In this document: positions 1 through 8,625 of the stretch, piece by piece
Layout: the number at the start of each line of letters is the position of its first letter
How positions within the stretch are numbered: the first letter of the stretch is position 1
Source: Ralstonia pickettii DTP0602
Lineage (GTDB): Bacteria > Pseudomonadota > Gammaproteobacteria > Burkholderiales > Burkholderiaceae
DNA: 64,000 nucleotides
NCBI GenBank assembly: GCA_000471925.1
Contig: CP006667.1
Location: 1,860,001 to 1,924,000, forward strand
Direction: 5' to 3'
Position numbers and translations under genes: made by a program
The notes under the pieces: model-generated
Databases searched by the model: none
What the model saw: the letters and a program-made list of their open reading frames with translations, nothing else
What the model was told of the DNA's origin: nothing

Positions 1-502
1 TCTTCACCAGGCCGGCGATTGCCGTGCATGCCGCCCCGGCGATTGCGTCATGGATCGGCCAGGCGGTGCGCGCGCCGTTGCTCGTCGGCCCCGACGAGGA
101 GAGCCAGCAATGGGTCGATGACATCGCTAGCCGCTGTGGCGCGGACAGCATTGTCTTGGCCAAGCAGCGCTTCGGCGACCACGAGGTCAGCATCGACGCG
201 AGCGGCCTGCCCAGCCCGCTGGCCATACGCCGGTACTGGTCGACGACATGGTCTCCACCGCGCGCACCATGCTGGCGTCGGCGCGCCTGCTGCTTGAACA
301 CGGCTACCCGGCGCCGGTCTGTGTCGGCGTCCACGCGCTGTTCGCAGAGGCAGCCTACGCCGACCTGCAAGCGGTCGCGGCCGACATTGTCACGTGCGAC
401 ACCGTTGCGCACCCATCTAACCGCATTCCCGTGGCAGAGCGCCTGGCAGTCGGCATCCGGCAGGCGCTGCAGGCGCCACCGGGTCCAGGAGATCCATCAT
501 GA
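1..502 (+). pseudogene. Ribose-phosphate pyrophosphokinase-like protein, 3' part, frameshifted
   Basis: This is the C-terminal part of a PRPP synthetase-family protein, which would transfer pyrophosphate from ATP to ribose 5-phosphate. The 5' end lies outside the window. One frame reads APAIASWIGQ...FGDHEVSIDASGLP; near position 215-225 the reading must move to another frame to give PVLVDDMVSTARTML, the phosphoribosyl-binding loop typical of the family. The shift equals one missing base in a C-rich stretch. The 3' end overlaps the next gene by four bases (ATGA), so the two were translationally coupled. It is either a pseudogene or a base-calling error; the family assignment is firm, its activity is not. 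Confidence 0.75.
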
Positions 503-861
503 GCAAGCTCACAGCGCAGGAAACCATCTCGCTGGCAGAGCAGCTTGACGCGGACGAAGCGCGCATCCATGCCGCCGTTGGTTCCGCCGACACGCCGATG
601 ACACCGTTGGCGCAGCGTGAGGCGCGGGACGAGGGCGACCTTGCCGACGAAGAAATCACGCAGCGGCAGGACGACGCGATGCTGGACCATTACCGCATGC
701 AACTGGCCGACATCGCCGCCGCGCGGGCGCGGATGCAGCACGGCCAGTATGGCACCTGTATCGATTGCCAGCAGCCGATCCCGTTCTCGCGTCTGCAGGC
801 ATACCCGACCGCGAAGCGCTGTACCGCATGCCAGCGCCGGCACGAGCAACTTTATGCGTGA
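499..861 (+). CDS. TraR/DksA family C4 zinc-finger protein
   Basis: A 120-residue protein with an acidic, helical N-terminal two thirds and a C-terminal zinc finger of DksA/TraR type: C87-x2-C90 and C108-x2-C111 (GTCIDC and RCTACQRRHE). DksA-like proteins insert a coiled coil into the secondary channel of RNA polymerase and tune transcription, often with ppGpp. Here the coiled-coil tip DxxDxA is not evident, so the exact role is open. The start is fixed by the ATGA overlap with the preceding PRPP synthetase-like gene. It is shorter than true DksA (about 150 residues), so it belongs to the accessory TraR/YbiI-like group. Confidence 0.85.
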   Translation: MSKLTAQETISLAEQLDADEARIHAAVGSADTPMTPLAQREARDEGDLADEEITQRQDDAMLDHYRMQLADIAAARARMQHGQYGTCIDCQQPIPFSRLQAYPTAKRCTACQRRHEQLYA

Positions 862-977
862 CAGTTGGAGGATACCGGGCAGCAGGCCGCCCCGAGGGCA
901 ATTGAGCGCCTGGCGGGCTGCCGCCGTGGAAACGACGGTCGGCCCCCGGCAGCGGCCGGGAGGCTGGCGCTGCCCGG

Positions 978-1220
978 CTAGCACAGGTCGTACTCGCGCA
1001 TCATCTCGGTGGTGACTGCCTTGACCGTGGCCAGGCATGCCGGCGGGACTGCGGGGAAGGCTTCGATGGCCCAGTTGCAGCCGCCGTTGGCAGCTGCGTC
1101 GACACGCTGCGGCAACGGGATGTCGCAGTCGCGGCAGGCGTCGCCGAGGTCGGCGTTTTCCTGCAGGCGCCGCAGAATTTCATTGCGGATCTGTTCCGCA
1201 CTGCCGAGGTTCTTGATCAT
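978..1220 (-). CDS. Small cysteine-containing hypothetical protein
   Basis: An 80-residue protein that I do not recognise. It has five cysteines (C29, C32, C48, C62 and the C-terminal C80), with a CxxC pair in DACRDCDIPLP, which could bind a metal or be redox active. The start is supported by an AGGAGA ribosome-binding site about seven bases upstream of the ATG. It lies directly downstream of the nitroreductase gene on the same strand with a 45-base gap, so the two probably share a transcript. No signal peptide or membrane segment is visible. Confidence 0.6.
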   Translation of the reverse strand: MIKNLGSAEQIRNEILRRLQENADLGDACRDCDIPLPQRVDAAANGGCNWAIEAFPAVPPACLATVKAVTTEMMREYDLC

Positions 1221-1265
1221 GTCGGTGTCTCCTGTTGTCTGGTGGTGGCGATCCGGCCCGGATGT

Positions 1266-1933
1266 CTAGACCGGCGCGCTGTCGTGCGGGGCCGGGCGCC
1301 CGATGGTCTGGGACAGGATCGGTTCCTCGTCCTCGTTCAGCGACATATGCTCGGCCAGTTGGCGCCGATTGAGCCAGCCGCGCACCACCGCGCCTAGCCC
1401 GGCCGAGGCGCAGTAAAGATAGGCGTTCTGGACCATGGCGCCGGCCGCAGCGGCAGCGAAGGTCTCGCGCAGCTTGGGCGGGACGTCCTGCATCCGGCCA
1501 TGGTTGGCGACGTAGACCAGGTCCAGCGGCGCCATGCCGACGAAGTCCTGGTAACCGGTCAGGCTGCGCACGTCTGCCGCGCGCTTCAGCACCAGGCAAT
1601 GGTGGATCGGGTCGTAGCGGTAGAGGCCGGCGGGCAGCGCCGCGTAGACGTCAATCACCGCCTCGCCGTGCGGCGAAGGGGCTGTGCGGCCGCCGCCCTG
1701 GGAGCGGTTGACGCCCGCCGCTGCCGCTGCAGCAGCTCGCTCAGCTGCTGCAGCGGCAGCGGCTGCTCGTCGAACTCACGGGTGCTCATGCGCTGCCACA
1801 GCGCCCCCATCAGCGGCAGGCCATTGGTGCGGTCCGGCTGTGGCAGGGCGATGACCCGCTCGCTCGTGCCGGAGGCGGGGCGTGGCAGCAGGTCCTTGAT
1901 GGGCTGGTAGGGGATGCGCTTCAGTTCGTCCAT
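1266..1933 (-). pseudogene. Nitroreductase-family protein, single-base frameshift
   Basis: Two overlapping frames together encode a protein of about 222 residues of the SagB-type/nitroreductase family (FMN-dependent NAD(P)H oxidoreductases). The first part carries STREFDEQPLPLQQLSELL; the second continues as AAAGVNRSQGGGRTAPSPHG, then YAALPAGLYRYDP, and ends with GAMVQNAYLYCASAGLGAVV, the typical FMN-site helix. The frames join if one base is restored around 1727-1730, in a GC-rich repeat on the strand. The gene is therefore inactivated or carries a sequence error. It sits with other stress genes and shares its orientation with the small cysteine protein downstream. Confidence 0.75.
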
Positions 1934-2116
1934 GGGATGCTCGCATTTGTTGCAAAGAGTGGCGCCAGCCCTCTGCGCATGGCACCGGTATGGACGAATG
2001 TAGGCGCTGCCGCCGGCCGTGGCTTGCGCTCCGTCAAGCCGGATCCACGGGGCGAGCCGGGGTGCGATGCAAGCGATCCCGGGACGGCTTCGGATGATGC
2101 CGGCCGGGTCCTGGCG

Positions 2117-3646
2117 TCAGCCGCGGCCGGGCGCAGCGCGGCCCATGAAGCTGCCCGGCGCCGCGACGCAGGCGCGCTCGGCTTCGGTCAGCGGATCCTG
2201 GATACGCATCTGCCACGCCAGCACGCCGTCGTCGGCATCCGACAGGTCCCCGCCCGCCCGGGCACGGGCGGCGATGCGGGCGCGCAGCGTCTCAGGGCTG
2301 GCTTCGCAGGTGACGATGGCGAAGGGCACGCCAAGGCGGCGGGCCTGGGCCGCAAAGCGTTCGCGCTCGGCGCGGATCAGGAAGGTGGCGTCGGCAATCA
2401 TCGGGAAGCCGGCGCGGCAACCGAGCCGGCAGACGGCGAGCAGGCGTCGGTAGGTCCGCGCCGTTACGCTGGCGGCATACCAGCCACCCGCGGGCATCAC
2501 GCCGCGGTGCAGGCACTTGCGTACCGCGTCGGAGCGCACGCGTACCATCGCCCCGGCCTCGCTCATCTGTGCAGCTACCGTGGACTTGCCGCTGCCGGAC
2601 AGCCCATGCATCAGCACGATCGGCCCGCGACGGCGGCTGAGGCACCGCCATGCCAGCGCCAGCAGCCTGCCTGCCTCGGCCTGCGCCGGCGCCATGGATG
2701 CGCCCGCGGCGTGCTGCTGGCAGGCGCGCTCCAGCAGCACGCGCGCGCGCACCAGGGCCCGCATGGCGAGATAGAAGGGCAACACGGCCAGCGCGCCGTA
2801 GTCTCCCGATTGCTCCAGGTAGCCGTTGAGCAGCCGGTAGGCCAGCGCCGGTCGGCCATGGTGCAGCAGGTCCATGACCGGGAAGGCCAGGTCGCTGATG
2901 GTGTCGGTCCAGCGCAGCGCGGCGTCGAACTCCAGGCAGTCGAATGGCGTCGGCACACCGTTCAGCAGCATGATGTTGCCCAGGTGCAGGTCGCCATGGC
3001 ACTCACGCACATGGCCGTTGCGCAGGCGTGCTCGGAACGCGCCTGTTAGCCGGGTGGCCTCGCTGCGCGCCCGCTGGGCCAGCCGGCTGGCCAGGTGCGA
3101 GGCCTGCGCCAGCCGCCCGATGCCGCCCAGGCACTCCGCAAGGGTCGCGTCGATGCGGGCCGGCGTGCCAAAGCCATCGGCCTGGGCCGCGGGCGGCTGC
3201 GCCTGGTGGAAGACCGCAATGCTGCGCGCCAGCGCATCGATATGGCCCCGCTCCAGCCGGTCCGCAGCGATCCTTGCGCTGAGCAGGTCTTGTTGGTCGA
3301 AGCGCCGCATCCGGACCGCATGCTCGATCGGCATGCCGCTGCCGCCGACGCGCACCGAGCCGGGCGTGGGGCCTGCCACGATCGGCACCACATCCAGGTA
3401 CAGAGCGGGTGCGAACCGGCGGTTCAGGCGCAGCTCGGTCTCACAGTCGTCGCGGCGTGCCTGCGCGGTGGAGAAGTCGACAAAGTCGAACCGCACCGGC
3501 TTGCGCACCTTGTAGGCAAAGTCCCCGGCCAGGAAGACACGGGAGATATGCGTCTCGATGACCTGTACTGCCGGCGCCGGGTGGGGGTAGGCGTCCGGCT
3601 GCTGCAAGGCGGCCGTCAACGCCGCGTCGTCCCATTGACTCTCCAT
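2117..3646 (-). CDS. Bifunctional APH-like phosphotransferase / P-loop kinase-like protein
   Basis: A 509-residue two-domain protein. The N-terminal domain is aminoglycoside-phosphotransferase-like, with the catalytic loop HGDLHLGN at residues 217-224 and a metal-binding region DCLEFD at 236-241. The C-terminal domain is a P-loop NTPase/small-molecule kinase with Walker A GLSGSGKST at 348-356. This fused architecture is common in proteobacteria as an uncharacterised AAA-family protein; the substrate is unknown and there is no reason to call it an antibiotic-resistance gene. It stands between the nitroreductase and the LRAT-like gene, all on the minus strand, consistent with a stress cluster. 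Confidence 0.85.
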   Translation of the reverse strand: MESQWDDAALTAALQQPDAYPHPAPAVQVIETHISRVFLAGDFAYKVRKPVRFDFVDFSTAQARRDDCETELRLNRRFAPALYLDVVPIVAGPTPGSVRVGGSGMPIEHAVRMRRFDQQDLLSARIAADRLERGHIDALARSIAVFHQAQPPAAQADGFGTPARIDATLAECLGGIGRLAQASHLASRLAQRARSEATRLTGAFRARLRNGHVRECHGDLHLGNIMLLNGVPTPFDCLEFDAALRWTDTISDLAFPVMDLLHHGRPALAYRLLNGYLEQSGDYGALAVLPFYLAMRALVRARVLLERACQQHAAGASMAPAQAEAGRLLALAWRCLSRRRGPIVLMHGLSGSGKSTVAAQMSEAGAMVRVRSDAVRKCLHRGVMPAGGWYAASVTARTYRRLLAVCRLGCRAGFPMIADATFLIRAERERFAAQARRLGVPFAIVTCEASPETLRARIAARARAGGDLSDADDGVLAWQMRIQDPLTEAERACVAAPGSFMGRAAPGRG

Positions 3647-3742
3647 GTCCCTTGCCGCCTGCTCCCTTCCGCTGTTGTGACTGCCACCTCAACTGCAGCC
3701 TCGGCACGCAAACTCTGCCTGCCAGCTCGCCCCCGCTGCGCC

Positions 3743-4228
3743 CTAGACCGTCACGCGTGCGGCCAGATCCTGGCCCAGGATGCCCGCCGCACTATAGAGT
3801 ACAGCCACGATAGCCAGCAGCGCGCGCCACGGGTGGCTCAGCAGCGCCTCCACTTGCTCGCTGCGGCTCTCGCCAGACAGGCACCACGTGCAGAAGTGCT
3901 CGCAGTTGTTGGTAAGAAGGCGGTAATCGTCCTCTCCAAGCCGCGCAGTCGCGCGCCGTACGATCTCCGCCTCGATGTACCTGGCTTGCGTGGCCGGCTC
4001 GACGCGGAAGCCGTAGCCGTCGGCAAAGCCGGCGAGGGTAGTCTTTTCGACCGGACCGCAACGCAGGAAGCCTTTGAATCCGACATAGTGCACCACCTCG
4101 CCGTTGCCGGCATAGATGCCGTGGTGGACATAGCCCCGGCGGTCCGTCTTCAGATGCGCGCCAAGGGGGATCTCCGTGGTGATTGCCGCAAGGCGCTGTG
4201 CAGGTCCGATGTGGTGATCGTCGCTCAT
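3743..4228 (-). CDS. LRAT-domain protein with C-terminal membrane segment
   Basis: A 161-residue protein of the lecithin retinol acyltransferase-like (NlpC/P60-related) fold. The histidine motif GYVHHGIYAG lies around residues 32-41 and the catalytic cysteine motif NNCEHF at 107-112 (C109). A hydrophobic helix, residues about 137-153, follows near the C terminus and suggests membrane attachment with the catalytic domain in the cytoplasm. Bacterial members may be acyltransferases or thiol hydrolases; the substrate is not known. It begins with ATG after a purine-rich AAGGGGAAAG stretch and is the first gene of the minus-strand group that runs down to the nitroreductase. Confidence 0.8.
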   Translation of the reverse strand: MSDDHHIGPAQRLAAITTEIPLGAHLKTDRRGYVHHGIYAGNGEVVHYVGFKGFLRCGPVEKTTLAGFADGYGFRVEPATQARYIEAEIVRRATARLGEDDYRLLTNNCEHFCTWCLSGESRSEQVEALLSHPWRALLAIVAVLYSAAGILGQDLAARVTV

Positions 4229-4620
4229 CGCTTTCCCCTTGTTGCCCTTGTTGCGCTGGTCGCTCCTGGTTCGGTCGGCCCCCGCTCCTCGCCTGCCGCT
4301 GGATCCGTGTGCCTCCGTTTATGCCTGCAGTATCGTTGTCGGTCGCCGATGCCGAAATCATCCAGCGCCGAAAAAGCTGTCGGCATGGTGCCATTCCGCT
4401 TGTACGTGCTTTGAGACGGCGCTTGTCCGTCATGCGCACCCGGTCTGTCAGCGGAATCTGACAGGGACGCGGCGGCATAACCCGGTATTTCCCGGCCATT
4501 GTTGTGAGAAGGAGCATTCCCCTACATCCGCAACTGGTCTCGCCCAACTTTGGTTCAGCCGGGGTATCGCGCGCCGGGTAGGATTCAGCCAGGTAACATA
4601 TGCGCGGTGCCGTCGCGCGC
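4229..4620. other. Intergenic stretch without a gene
   Basis: Nearly 400 bases between the LRAT-like gene and the 3' end of the hemerythrin-fused ATPase. Both neighbours are on the minus strand, so it should hold the promoter of the LRAT-like gene. I see no convincing coding sequence, repeat or known operator in it. Confidence 0.5.
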
Positions 4621-6918
4621 TCACTCCATTGGCGCGTCTTCGCGCAGCGCATGGAACAGCTCGTCTTCCTGCGCGCAGTGCAGCCGCAACACGGCGTCGA
4701 GCCCGTAGAGCAGCCGCTGGTACTCCCTGATGCGGCTTGCGTCCGGCCCGTCGGGCGGCGAATCGTCGGCCATGTGCTGTAGCAGCCGGATTACGCGGAA
4801 GAGCTCGCGGTGCATCGCGCTCATCGCCGCCAGCGGATCATCGCCCCCGACCAGCCGCGCGAGCTTTGGGTAGAGTTGCGCGTCATCGTGCTGTTCGTGG
4901 GGCAAAAGCGTCCCGCTGAGGGATGCGCACAAGCGGCGCAGTTCCGTGCCCGCGGCCTCGCCAGGCATGGCTGGCAGCCTGTCCGCGAGGCTGCGGATCT
5001 GCTCCATCAGCGGCGCCAGCGCGGCGTGCTCCTGGTCCAGGCGCTCAGCGTCGGCCGTGGACAGGCGCTCTGCCGGCACCGACGGGTCGGCGCGCAGGGC
5101 GCGCAGCGCATTTGCGATGACCAGCACATCGATGACCTCCTGCAGCAAGGCGCCGGCCAGTGGCGGCAGGTAGCCGAACGCGGCGACCGCCATCGCGACG
5201 AACGACAGGCCCATGCCGGCCATGGCGCTTTGCACGGCCAGCCGGCGCGACCGGCGGGCGATGCGCACCGCATCCACCAGCCGGTCAAGCCGGTCCACCA
5301 GCAGCACGACATCCGCGGCTTCCGACGATGCCGCGGCGCCGCGTGCGCCCATGGCCACGCCGACGTCCGCGGCGGCCAGCGCCGGTGCATCGTTCACGCC
5401 GTCGCCCACCATCAGCACGGTGCCGTCGTGGCGCGCCGCCTCGATCGCGGCAAGCTTCTGCGAGGGGGTGAGGTTGGCATGGACCTCGGTCACGCCAAGC
5501 ATCGCGCCGACCGTCTCGGCGACGTCGGGCCGGTCTCCCGTGAGCATGGCCAGCCGCCGTATGCCCGCCTTGCGCAGCAAGCGCAACGCGCGCGGGGTGT
5601 CCATGCGAATCAGGTCCACGAACTGCAGTGCCCCGACCAGCACGCCGTCGACCGTGACCAGCGAGACTGAGGCGCCCTCGTAGGCCGCGCGTTGCAGCAT
5701 GGCCTGGCACCAGGGCGGCCCGGCACCGCCGCCGGTAAAGGCGGGCGATCCCACTGCCACCACGTGCTCGCCGACCCGCCCGGCAACGCCAGCACCGGCA
5801 GTCTCGGTCACGCCCGATGGCAGGTCCAGAGCCAGGCCTCGCTCGCGCGCCGCGGTCGTGATGGCCTCGGCGACGACATGGCCGGAGGCCTGCGCCAGCG
5901 AAGCGGCGACGCGCAGCACGTCGGGCGCCGGCCATCCGGGCGCGCTCTCGATGGCCGCCAGGCGGGCCCTGCCGCCCGTCAGCGTCCCGGTCTTGTCGAA
6001 GAAGAGGATGCTCGCCTGCGACAACCTCTCAAGCGCGCCGCCGCCTTTGATCAGCACGCCGCGGCCGGCGCAACGCGAGAGCCCCGACACGATCGCCACC
6101 GGCACGGCCAGGATCAGCGGACAGGGGGTGGCGACCACCAGCACCGCCAGCGCCCGCGCGAGCTCACCGCTGGCAAGCCAGGCAAGCCCGGCGACGAGCA
6201 GGGTGACAGGCACCAGCCACAGTGCATAACGGTCGGCCAGCCGCGCCGCGGGCGGGCGCTCCGCGCGGGCGGTGCGCACCAGCCTGGCGATGCCGGCGAA
6301 GGTGCTGTCCGCCGCGGTGGTCGCTGCCACCATCTCAAACGGGGTGCCGGCGTTCAGCACACTGCTGCGCACGGTCTCGCCAGGGAGGCGCTGCCGTGGC
6401 AGCGACTCGCCAGTCAGGGCAGATTCGTCCAGCGTCGCCTGGCTCAGCAGTGCGCCGTCCACGGGTACGACTTCGCCATGCCGGACCAACAGGCGATCCC
6501 CCGGACTGACCACATCGAGGGAAACCGCGCGCCATTCGCCGTCCTCGAAGCGGTTGGCGGACTGCGGGGCACGGCTGAGCAGGGCGGACATCTCCCGCTC
6601 GGAGCGGGCCTGCGCATAGTTCTCAATGGCCCTGCCGCTCTCGATCATCAGGGCCAGTACGGCAGCCGCGAGGAATTCGCCAAGCGCCAGCGCCAGCCCG
6701 ATCGCCAGCAGCGCCAGGACATCGACGCCCGCCTCCTTTCGGCGCAGCGACTGCACGATGGCGACGATCAGCGCGCCGGCGACGACCAGTGCGCCAGCCG
6801 CCCAGGCGAGCCTCGCGGCAACCGCTTCGCCGAAGGCAAAGAGCAGCAAGCCGCCCCCCAGGGTGCCGGCCGCGACTGGCAGCAAGCCGAGGTCGAACTT
6901 GCGAAATCCGATATGCAT
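4621..6918 (-). CDS. P1B-type metal-transporting ATPase with C-terminal hemerythrin domain (P1B-5-like)
   Basis: A heavy-metal P-type ATPase of 765 residues from the preferred start MHIGFRKF, which has GGGGGAGG ten bases upstream; an in-frame extension to 7077 lacks such support. It has actuator TGES at 169-172, the transmembrane metal motif TPCPL at 264-268, the phosphorylation motif DKTGT at 308-312, GDGVNDAP, and a last membrane helix with QEVIDVLVIANALR. There is no N-terminal HMA domain. Residues from about 628 to the end form a hemerythrin-like four-helix domain rich in His/Glu/Asp (LPHEQHDD, MHREL, LHCAQEDELFH). This architecture matches the P1B-5 class, in which a di-iron domain may sense oxygen or metal. 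The cargo (Fe, Ni or Co) cannot be told from sequence. Confidence 0.9.
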   Translation of the reverse strand: MHIGFRKFDLGLLPVAAGTLGGGLLLFAFGEAVAARLAWAAGALVVAGALIVAIVQSLRRKEAGVDVLALLAIGLALALGEFLAAAVLALMIESGRAIENYAQARSEREMSALLSRAPQSANRFEDGEWRAVSLDVVSPGDRLLVRHGEVVPVDGALLSQATLDESALTGESLPRQRLPGETVRSSVLNAGTPFEMVAATTAADSTFAGIARLVRTARAERPPAARLADRYALWLVPVTLLVAGLAWLASGELARALAVLVVATPCPLILAVPVAIVSGLSRCAGRGVLIKGGGALERLSQASILFFDKTGTLTGGRARLAAIESAPGWPAPDVLRVAASLAQASGHVVAEAITTAARERGLALDLPSGVTETAGAGVAGRVGEHVVAVGSPAFTGGGAGPPWCQAMLQRAAYEGASVSLVTVDGVLVGALQFVDLIRMDTPRALRLLRKAGIRRLAMLTGDRPDVAETVGAMLGVTEVHANLTPSQKLAAIEAARHDGTVLMVGDGVNDAPALAAADVGVAMGARGAAASSEAADVVLLVDRLDRLVDAVRIARRSRRLAVQSAMAGMGLSFVAMAVAAFGYLPPLAGALLQEVIDVLVIANALRALRADPSVPAERLSTADAERLDQEHAALAPLMEQIRSLADRLPAMPGEAAGTELRRLCASLSGTLLPHEQHDDAQLYPKLARLVGGDDPLAAMSAMHRELFRVIRLLQHMADDSPPDGPDASRIREYQRLLYGLDAVLRLHCAQEDELFHALREDAPME

Positions 6919-7425
6919 GGCGAACTCGCCTCCCCCGCTGGCTCCGTTTGCTGGCTGATTCCTGTAGATGCCTTCAGATGACGGCAGATCCTGCCGCGCC
7001 GGCGGGCGGCGTAGATCCAGGCTGCACGCCCAATCGGGCACGGTGCCTGGTAACAAGGATGTTAGCCCAACAGGCACAGGGCCGATAACAGCCTTGGCCG
7101 TCGGCAGGCACGGCGGGCCCAGGCGTCGGTGGGATCGCGATTGGTATGGTCCATGCTGCGCGACGGCTACTCCCTCGATGCGATTGACGCGGCGATCGAG
7201 GCATAAGCGACGGCCTTCGTGGTGCAGCGCGACCCTTACCTGCTGTACTGAAAAGCGCGCCTTGGCCCCTTCGATAGCCGCTGCAAATGCTGATGTGAAT
7301 CAAGGCCTGCCTGCGCAACACATATACGTTAGAAGAGCGTGCTAAGGCGCGAGCGCGTCATGTAAGAGGCCGAATAGGGGTTCATACCATGACGTTTTCG
7401 ACAGTCATGTAATGCGGAGGATGCG
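6919..7425 (+). other. Intergenic region with a possible decayed small gene and an FNR-like site
   Basis: About 500 bases between the divergent ATPase and universal stress genes. On the plus strand around 7120-7249 one frame reads WSMLRDGYSLDAIDAAIEA, a TAA stop, then ATAFVVQRDPYLLY and a second stop. This looks like a small protein broken by one nonsense codon; I do not recognise the family. The region also contains the FNR/ANR-like box listed separately. Confidence 0.35.
7290..7303 (+). promoter_or_regulatory. FNR/ANR-like box upstream of the universal stress gene
   Basis: CTGAT-GTGA-ATCAA matches the FNR/ANR consensus TTGAT-N4-ATCAA with one mismatch. It lies about 120 bases before the start of the universal stress protein gene, so low-oxygen activation is plausible. 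Binding is inferred. Confidence 0.5.
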
Positions 7426-7866
7426 ATGCAGAATATTGTCCTGGCGACCGACGGATCGGCCTATAGCGATGCGGCTGCGCAATGCGTGGCGGGCCGGAAA
7501 CTGTTCAGAGAAGAAGTATGCGTGCATGTCGTGCATTGCATGCCCGGCGTGTCCGGCGAGGTCAAGTCTTATATCAACAAGCAAGACATCGAAGCCTGGC
7601 ATGCCGACGAGAACGCCAGGGTCATGAAATCCGTGATCGATATCCTGCAGGCAGGTGGGGTGCAAACGGTCTGGCACGGCCTGGTCGGCTTTGCCCCCGA
7701 GCGCATCGTGGCATATGCCGAGTCGGTCAACGCCGAGGCCATCATCATGGGCACGCACGGACGGGGTGCGTTTCTCGACGCCATCATGGGCTCGGTTGCG
7801 AGCCGCGTGATTGCACATGCGCCGTGCCCGGTGGTGCTGGTCAAGCCGAAGGCCACGCCAGCGTAG
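7426..7866 (+). CDS. Universal stress protein, UspA family
   Basis: A 146-residue single-domain Usp. The N terminus is the usual first strand and loop, MQNIVLATDGSAYSDAA. The nucleotide-binding signature GTHGRGAFLDAIMGS fits G-x2-G-x9-G-S, which suggests an ATP-binding member. Such proteins bind ATP and help cells survive starvation, oxygen limitation or metal stress in the cytoplasm. It starts with ATG after GGAGG and is followed after six bases by an ABC transporter ATPase gene on the same strand, so it may lead that operon. An FNR-like box lies upstream. Confidence 0.93.
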   Translation: MQNIVLATDGSAYSDAAAQCVAGRKLFREEVCVHVVHCMPGVSGEVKSYINKQDIEAWHADENARVMKSVIDILQAGGVQTVWHGLVGFAPERIVAYAESVNAEAIIMGTHGRGAFLDAIMGSVASRVIAHAPCPVVLVKPKATPA

Positions 7867-7872
7867 GCGCGG

Positions 7873-8625
7873 ATGAACGCCGTCATCCCGACAGCTTGTG
7901 GCAGCGGCACCGCGAACGGCCGCGAGCCGCTGTTTCGGCTGCGGAACGTCGGCAAGACCTATGACATGGGCGAGATCCAGGTCCGCGCGCTGGCTGGCAT
8001 CGACCTTGACCTGTTCGGTGGCGAATTCGTGGTGCTACTGGGTGCCTCGGGGAGCGGGAAGTCGACGCTGCTGAACATCCTCGGCGGCCTGGACCGGCCC
8101 AGCACCGGGACGGTGGTGTACCGCGATCACGACCTTACCGAGGCAAATGACACGGGCCTGACCCGCTACCGGCGTGAGCACGTTGGCTTTGTCTTCCAGT
8201 TCTATAACCTGATCCCCAGTCTCACCGCGCTGGAAAACGTCGCCCTGGTCACGGAGATCGCCCTGCACCCGTTCGAGCCGCTGCGTGCGCTCGGGATGGT
8301 GGGCTTGGCGCAGCGCAAGGATCACTTTCCGGCGCAACTCTCCGGCGGGGAACAACAGCGCGTGGCCATCGCGCGCGCTGTGGCCAAGCGCCCGGACATC
8401 CTGCTGTGCGACGAGCCAACCGGCGCGCTCGACTACAGCACGGGGAAGCTGGTGCTTGAGGTGCTGGAACGGGTGAACCGCGAGTTGGGCGCTATTACCG
8501 TGGTCATCACGCACAATGCAGCGATCTCGGCGATGGCCGACCGCGTTGTGCATATCAGCAGCGGGAGCATCACCGGCATCGAGCGCCATGCCACGCGCGC
8601 CAGCCCCTCGGAGCTGTCATGGTAA
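7873..8625 (+). CDS. ABC transporter ATP-binding protein, MacB/LolD type
   Basis: A 250-residue nucleotide-binding subunit with Walker [10 protein letters not shown] at 57-65, Q-loop [15 protein letters not shown], signature LSGGE at 156-160 and Walker B ILLCDEP at about 176-182. The MacB/LolD/FtsE type drives permeases that export lipoproteins, peptides or drugs by mechanotransmission rather than substrate import. Its stop overlaps the start of the FtsX-domain permease and an adaptor gene follows. The three therefore form a complete tripartite-type efflux or envelope system, apart from an outer-membrane channel, which is not encoded here. Confidence 0.92.
   Translation: MNAVIPTACGSGTANGREPLFRLRNVGKTYDMGEIQVRALAGIDLDLFGGEFVVLLGASGSGKSTLLNILGGLDRPSTGTVVYRDHDLTEANDTGLTRYRREHVGFVFQFYNLIPSLTALENVALVTEIALHPFEPLRALGMVGLAQRKDHFPAQLSGGEQQRVAIARAVAKRPDILLCDEPTGALDYSTGKLVLEVLERVNRELGAITVVITHNAAISAMADRVVHISSGSITGIERHATRASPSELSW

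Noticed and set aside
1937..4414. Long plus-strand open frames opposite the kinase-like and LRAT-like genes
   Set aside because: The minus-strand genes have clear motifs; these frames are compositional shadows.
5692..6981. A 429-codon open frame opposite the hemerythrin-fused ATPase
   Set aside because: An antisense shadow of a GC-rich gene with no domain or ribosome-binding site.
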